A DNA stretch of 64,000 nucleotides from contig NC_091669.1 of NCBI RefSeq assembly GCF_042453785.1, forward strand, positions 17,343,001-17,407,000, in the 5' to 3' direction. The translations under genes were made by a program, and so were the position numbers. The stretch's first letter is position 1. Each line of letters opens with the position of its first letter. The DNA comes from Malus domestica (lineage: Eukaryota; Streptophyta; Magnoliopsida; Rosales; Rosaceae). The notes under the pieces are model-generated. The model was not told the DNA's origin. It saw only the letters and a list, made by a program, of their open reading frames with translations, and ran no database searches. Shown one piece after another: positions 60,130 to 64,000 of the stretch.

Positions 60130-61680
60130 GTGCGAAGGAAGCCATAACATACAGAACGACACCCCCTCGCACCTGGTGCGAAACAATGAAAGAAGGAACA
60201 AAATAAGTTTGCTCTTCAGGCTAAAGTCGATGAGCTGGAGGCTCAGAACAACAAGATAGCGATGAAAAATGAGATCCTCCAAGAACAGTATGAGATGGTC
60301 CTCGAGATGCTCCATGAGGCTAGATATAGTAAAACACACGAGCTCATCACCCCTGTGGAAGTCAACCATCAACTGGGTGCCCCCCAACACTGAGGGTCAT
60401 TTGCCTTTGACATGGGTATTCCTGTTGAGGAGCGAGCTACTCATTGAAATGACAACCAACATAAGACTTGTCTCAACCCAGTTGATTCGACCAAAAGCAG
60501 GAAGAGTGGAGGAAGGCACCACTTTACAGAATGAGTGGAAAGATCGAAAGTCATCTTTCACGACTGTCAAGACTTCTTAAAGGAACGTCGGGACAATCTC
60601 ATCCATGTAAGCTCGAAGATCAATGACCCAAGGGTCTCTGAAAGACTCGGTCCCCTCCCATGTCCTAGGTCGGCTACCAATTTGGGGAAGGGGCAACACG
60701 TCCTAGAGAAACACGAAGGTATAGAGGACTCAGAGATGTTCCGACAAACATACCTTGGAAGTTAGTACGGCGAGTCCAGGGAAAATCACATACTCTTGAT
60801 CAAACCTTCCTACTTCCAATAGGAGATAGAGATTTACAAAAGAAAGCTCTAATGGTACATGACTTCACTCAGGACCCTCTTGTCCTACAGCTCCTTAAGG
60901 AAGTAAACAAATTGAAGGCCGAACGACAAGCTGAGATACCTAATTAGAACCAACCTAGGCCTGACCCTCTTACAAAGAGGATCCTCGACACCCCTCTTCA
61001 AGCGAAGATAAAACAAAAGCTTGGTTTACAACTCTATACTGGAAGGGAGGACCCGATTGAACACCTTAACCTCTTTGAGTCCACTAGGGCATATCAGATG
61101 CATGCCGACGAAGAGTGATGTCTTCTCTTCGCTTCCACCTCCTATGACAGAGCTCTAAACTGGTATTGTCGTTTTCCACCCGAGACAGTAGACTTATTTA
61201 AGGAACTAAGGAAACTGTTTGTCTTGCAACACATCTTTTAGAACAATCGCTTACATTATACAGATGACTTTTACACTATTCACCAGAAGCCAGACGAGTC
61301 ATTACGAGAGTATGCTGGTTGCTTCAGCCATGAATATTCTCGCTGCCCTGAGGCAGATGACAAGACCGCCCTTAAAGCCTTCATGGCAGGCCTATGTGAT
61401 TGTTTCTTCAAGTACATGATTAATGCTAACACTTGGAAGACTTACTCTGAAGTGATGGCACATGCTTACAACCACGCCTTCGCCGAAGCAAGAACATACC
61501 AAGGGAACCCCCATATGGTTAACCCCTATCAACAAGTGGGAAGTGGAAGTCAAGTTCTACCGAATGAGGAGATCTTAGATATTCAGACACCCATTGCATC
61601 ATCTCCTGCCTCATTTAGTTACTCGCTAAGTCACCAAACGTATTTGTCTCTTGGTAAAAGGAAGGAGTTTTACTCTTAGC
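60130..61680 (+). pseudogene. Gypsy gag relic
   Basis: A Glu/Lys-rich stretch near 60200-60310 (frames differ) is followed from about 60970 by a retrotransposon gag domain: ILDTPLQAKIKQKLGLQLYT, GREDPIEHLNLFESTRAYQM, a stop, then ASTSYDRALNWYCRFPPETV and LREYAGCFSHEYSRCPEADD. KAFMAGLCDCFFKYMINANT, with TYSEVMAHAYNHAFAEARTY, matches the conserved end of the domain. Stops at about 61117 and 61239 and frame changes make it non-functional. No zinc knuckle is seen after it. Confidence 0.8.
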
Positions 61681-62099
61681 AAGCCTATTACAACAAGAGG
61701 GATAAAAGTTCGTATCAAGATAACCAGGGGTGAACGTACCGTCTACTATTATGACTATGGAGCCAAGCCTCACTCTTTCAAAGTGGAAGACTAGGTACTG
61801 AAGGAAATGCTATTATAAGAAGGCATACACATAGCAAATGTTTTGACTCTCAACCGCTTGAGATCTTTTGTCACACAAGCCATTCGACAAATATTTAAAG
61901 AAGAGGGAATTCAAACAACTTCTTCTGAGTCTTTTGCATTCCTGGCACTGGAACACTTGGTCTACGCTGATCTACCTCTATACTCCAATGCAAAGCTTCA
62001 ACATGCGTATTTTGACACAAATTATGTGATACTAAGTGTTACAACCAACGTGGTTCACATATCGAAAACATGGATCCCTTCATGCATAGCAAAACATTC

Positions 62100-62215
62100 A
62101 TAAGCATCACTCATGTCAATCAACATAAACATCATACATTCCAACACATTCATACATAAACATCACACATTCCAACACATCCATACATAAGCTAATTGTG
62201 CTTCGAAAGGGTTCA
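62100..62215. repeat. Short tandem repeat CATACATAAACATCACACAT-type
   Basis: The phrase ACATAAACATCA(T/C)ACATTCCAACACAT occurs two to three times in tandem at the start of the non-coding 3' part of the Tat-like element. Confidence 0.75.
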
Positions 62216-62274
62216 ACACACTTTGTGTCATTCGACACTTGCTACAATATGCCTCGACACCTTGCCCTTATTCT

Positions 62275-62795
62275 CACCAACTAGGTGATGAATGAACTCA
62301 CCTTTGTGCCACCAACTAGGTGATTAAATGTATAACACGGACTCTTCTTCATGCCACCAACCAGGTGATGAAATGTACAACCGTACTCTAATATTATTTG
62401 GCAACTTGCCACTTTTATCACCAACCAGGTGAAGAAGGAAATTACCTTCGTGCCACCAACCAGGTGATGAAATGTACAACCCTTATTCTAATATTATTTG
62501 GCAACTTGCCACTTTTATCACCAACCAGGTGAAGAAGGAACTCATCTTTTTGCCACCAACCAGGTGAAGAAGGAACCCATCTTCATGCCACCAACCAGGT
62601 GATGAAATGTACAACACGTACTCTAATATCATTTGGCAACTTGCCACTCATGCCACCAACCAGGTGAAGAAGGAACTCATCTTTATGCCACCAACCAGGT
62701 GATGAAATGTGATGAAAGGTAATGAAGGAACTCACTTTCGTACCACCAACTAAGTGATGAAAACAACCCACCATTCATTCCACCAACCAGAAGAC
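62275..62795. repeat. Minisatellite with CCACCAACCAGGTGATGAA core
   Basis: At least ten variants of CACCAACCAGGTGA(T/A)GAA, alternating with AATGTACAAC… and AGGAACTCATCTT spacers and with ATTATTTGGCAACTTGCCAC higher-order units of about 120 bp. The core matches, inverted, the array at 12020-12190. Confidence 0.9.
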
Positions 62796-63239
62796 GAGTG
62801 GTACAACTTGTACATGTGAACTCCTAGCATTCACAAATAATCAAAAACCCTTAAGCTTTACAACTCAACTAGGGAATCACTTATGCCTAACAAGAGTTAT
62901 CGTCACCAACAAAGTCTTATTGCAAGCCAACAACGACTTCAGTGTATGATATATGAAGATCAAACTCTTCAGCCCTCTTGAATCTACTTCAGACATTTCT
63001 CCTCTATAACAATGCAAACACTACAACTCATAGAAAACTTCAGACACTCTTGATCAAGACTGTTTGAAGAAAATTCAATTTAAATAGTTTATCCAAACCT
63101 TTGACTACTACAAGGTGTGGCTTGCATCACAATCTCTTACTCAACAGTGTGGAAGCAAAATTTGTATACGTTGTCTCTCCCACATTTTCAAATTTCTAGT
63201 TTTCCCAAAAAAAAAAAAGGAAATTGGGAAATTCAACAA

Positions 63240-63905
63240 AGCTTTATCAATGGAGGACAACTACAAATTCTCAAAAGCTTCACACACTCTTGATCAAGAT
63301 AGTGTGAAGCAAAACCAATTTATGGTGGAAATCAAAAGCTTCATCAATAGAGGGCAACTACAATCCTCAAAAGCTTCACACATTCTTGATCAATATAGTG
63401 TGAAGCAAAACCAATTTATGGTGAAAATCAAAAGCTTCATCAATGGAGGACAACTGCAATTCTCAAAAGCTTCACACATTCTTGATCAAGATAGTGTGAA
63501 GCAAAACCAATTTATGGTGTCAACAAGAGCTTCATTAAAGGAGTTCAACCACAATTCGCAAAAGCTTCACACACTCTTGATCAAGACAGTGTGAAGTAAA
63601 ACCAATTTATGGTGCAAACAAGAGCTTCATCAATGGAAGGAAACCACAATTCTCATAAGCTTCACACACTCTTGATCAAGACAGTGTGAAGCAAAACCAA
63701 TTTATGGTGCCAACAAGAGCTTAATCAAAGGAGTTCAACCACAATTCTCAAAAGCTTCACATACTCTTGATCAAGACAGCGTGAAGCAAAACCAATTTAT
63801 GGTGCCAACAAAAGCTTCATCAATTGAGGGCAACTACAATTCTCAAAAGCTTCACACACTCTTGATCAAGACAGTGTGAAGCTAAACCAATTTATGGTGC
63901 CAACA
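63240..63905. repeat. Minisatellite, 95-96 bp unit, seven copies
   Basis: Units contain AAAAGCTTCACACACTCTTG, ATCAAGACAGTGTGAAGCAA and AACCAATTTATGGTG. The AAAAGC anchor recurs at 63273, 63369, 63465, 63560, 63655, 63750 and 63845. The first three units are 96 bp and stay open as a 32-codon repeat; later ones are 95 bp and break the frame, so coding is unlikely. The inverted half-sites CTTCACACACTCTTGATC … AGTGTGAAG within each unit could fold. Confidence 0.95.
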
Positions 63906-64000
63906 AAAGTTTCAACAACAAAGCTTCACCTACAAAGTTTCAACACGAAAACTTCACCTATAAAGCTTCACCTACAAAGCTTCAACACCAAAGCTTCACC
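63906..64000. repeat. Short repeats AAAGCTTCACCTACAAAGCTTCAACACC
   Basis: Three or more units to the window end. The inverted relative is at 11740-11925 in the outer element of the nest, linking the two as one family. Confidence 0.85.

Larger units (their letters stand above)
59506..64000 (+). mobile_element. Tat/Ogre-like Ty3-gypsy element, 5' part (continues beyond the window)
   Basis: A 513 bp 5' LTR (59506-60018, TGTTTGTACCATACTTGGCC … GTGCATCAACA) carries a TATA box (CTATAAAAGG near 59721). TTGGGCATCGTCTGTGGGAA follows at 60019-60038, a variant of the TGGCGCCGTCTGTGGGAA primer site of the 10641-24210 family, and LTR start and end are alike. A gag region follows. There is no protease, RT or integrase before the minisatellites at 62.3 kb, so it is probably another non-autonomous member. 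It entered the Copia relic at 59505. The 3' LTR must lie right of 64000. Confidence 0.85.

Noticed and set aside
63115..63594. 159-codon repeat-bearing ORF
   Set aside because: The frame is open only because the first three minisatellite units are 96 bp; later 95 bp units break it. No start context or domain.
62275..63905. CRISPR-like array
   Set aside because: Regular repeats but no unique spacers of constant length, and a plant nuclear retroelement context. They are minisatellites.

Overview
The window is plant nuclear DNA. Evidence: spliceosomal introns with GT..AG borders, plant-type genes (RPL28, RABD GTPase, plant anoctamin, CHMP1, jacalin lectin), plant LTR retrotransposons, Cassandra elements carrying 5S rRNA-like sequence, an Au-like SINE, hAT and MITE relics, and an endogenous pararetrovirus. 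The repeat families look most like those of Rosaceae (apple/pear tribe). That placement rests on recognition, not on a search.

Layout. 1-10.6 kb is gene-poor: a broken group VII ERF fragment beside an LTR fragment, a foldback element, a 2.4 kb Ty3/gypsy solo LTR and several short tandem duplications. 10.6-24.2 kb is a nested pair of LTR retrotransposons, both on the minus strand. An older non-autonomous element (LTRs 10641-10997 and 23854-24210, target duplication TGTTC) was hit by a younger ~9.5 kb Athila/Tat-like element (LTRs 13232-15274 and 20674-22699, target duplication TCGGT). The younger element carries an intact 204-codon ORF antisense to its own gag relic. 24.2-26.9 kb holds low-complexity DNA and one end of a repeat whose inverted relative lies at 2.5 kb.

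26.9-45.8 kb is the genic island: RPL28 (+, 3 exons), a RABD-type small GTPase (-, 8 coding exons), a small unnamed basic protein (+), an anoctamin/TMEM16-like membrane protein (-, 16 coding exons), CHMP1 (+, intronless) and a jacalin-related lectin (-, 3 exons). The anoctamin-CHMP1-lectin order matches the Arabidopsis block At1g73020-73030-73040, an ancient collinear segment. The lectin's first intron holds a broken glutaredoxin-family copy. Sequence from downstream of CHMP1 is repeated on the far side of the lectin. A SINE-like insertion with a 5S rRNA-derived head lies between CHMP1 and the lectin.

46.7-64 kb is again repeat-dominated: a Copia LTR with primer-binding site, a decayed endogenous pararetrovirus on the minus strand with two Cassandra insertions, a Copia gag-pol relic split by a hAT-type element, and a Tat-like gypsy element that enters at 59.5 kb and runs off the window end with long minisatellite arrays.

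The genes do not form one pathway. RPL28 (translation), RABD (ER-Golgi traffic), CHMP1 (ESCRT-III sorting) and the anoctamin (membrane lipid/ion function) are housekeeping-type genes; the lectin is a likely stress/defence carbohydrate-binding protein.
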